Below, in pieces: positions 37,959-38,092 of a stretch of DNA of 38,092 bases. The translations under genes and the position numbers were made by a program. Within the stretch, counting starts at the first letter, position 1, and each line of letters starts with the position of its first letter. The stretch is taken from the NCBI GenBank assembly GCA_002778465.1, contig PFBV01000006.1:1-38092 (forward strand), given 5' to 3'. The notes beneath the pieces are model-generated. The model was given only the letters and a program-made list of their open reading frames with translations, searched no databases and was not told the DNA's origin. This DNA comes from Candidatus Magasanikbacteria bacterium CG10_big_fil_rev_8_21_14_0_10_36_32 (GTDB taxonomy: Bacteria > Patescibacteriota > Patescibacteriia > Magasanikbacterales > GWA2-37-8).

Positions 37959-38092
37959 TTACTTTATTAATTCATCTACGCCATCGGCGATTATTCTATT
38001 TGAAACTTTTTCATCACCAACCACTTCACCATCTCTAATGCGCAGGATTCTCTGAGCATGTTCAGCAGTATAACGCTCATGAGTAACTAAAA
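37959..38092 (-). CDS. ABC transporter ATP-binding protein, C-terminal fragment (truncated by window edge)
   Basis: Reverse-strand reading LVTHERYTAEHAQRILRIRDGEVVGDEKVSNRIIADGVDELIK* fits an ABC ATPase H-loop and C-terminus next to its permeases. Confidence 0.75.
   Translation of the reverse strand, partial: LVTHERYTAEHAQRILRIRDGEVVGDEKVSNRIIADGVDELIK

Overview
AT-rich bacterial window that looks like a Candidate Phyla Radiation (Patescibacteria) chromosome; this placement is inferred from protein style and not tested. Bases 1-5493 are a tightly packed plus-strand defence-type operon: the C-terminus of a type III restriction/helicase subunit, a UG/Abi-like reverse transcriptase, a Cas4/RecB-like PD-(D/E)XK nuclease with Fe-S-type cysteines, a TIR-domain protein, and two small acidic proteins, one of which the ORF track missed. 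The rest is mostly housekeeping and envelope genes: ArsP-type permease, L,D-transpeptidase, two PAP2 proteins, DUF4349, GreA, GIY-YIG, metallophosphoesterase, glycosyltransferase-like, FkbM, TPR/DUF333, MarR, TypA/BipA, FtsEX, parvulin PPIase, FtsB-like, MurE-like, a translin-family protein, MtaB, MurG, SigA, DnaG, MacB-type permeases and five tRNAs. Main items for follow-up: the RT/nuclease/TIR cassette; a zinc-ribbon ORF at 15855-16094 (minus) with an in-frame UGA inside its CPxC knuckle; a bacterial translin/TRAX-like gene overlapping a murE-like gene; a GC-rich orphan gene next to a truncated antisense remnant; and a 12-bp palindrome overlapping the predicted tRNA-Gln promoter. All assignments were made by reading the sequence; no database search was run.
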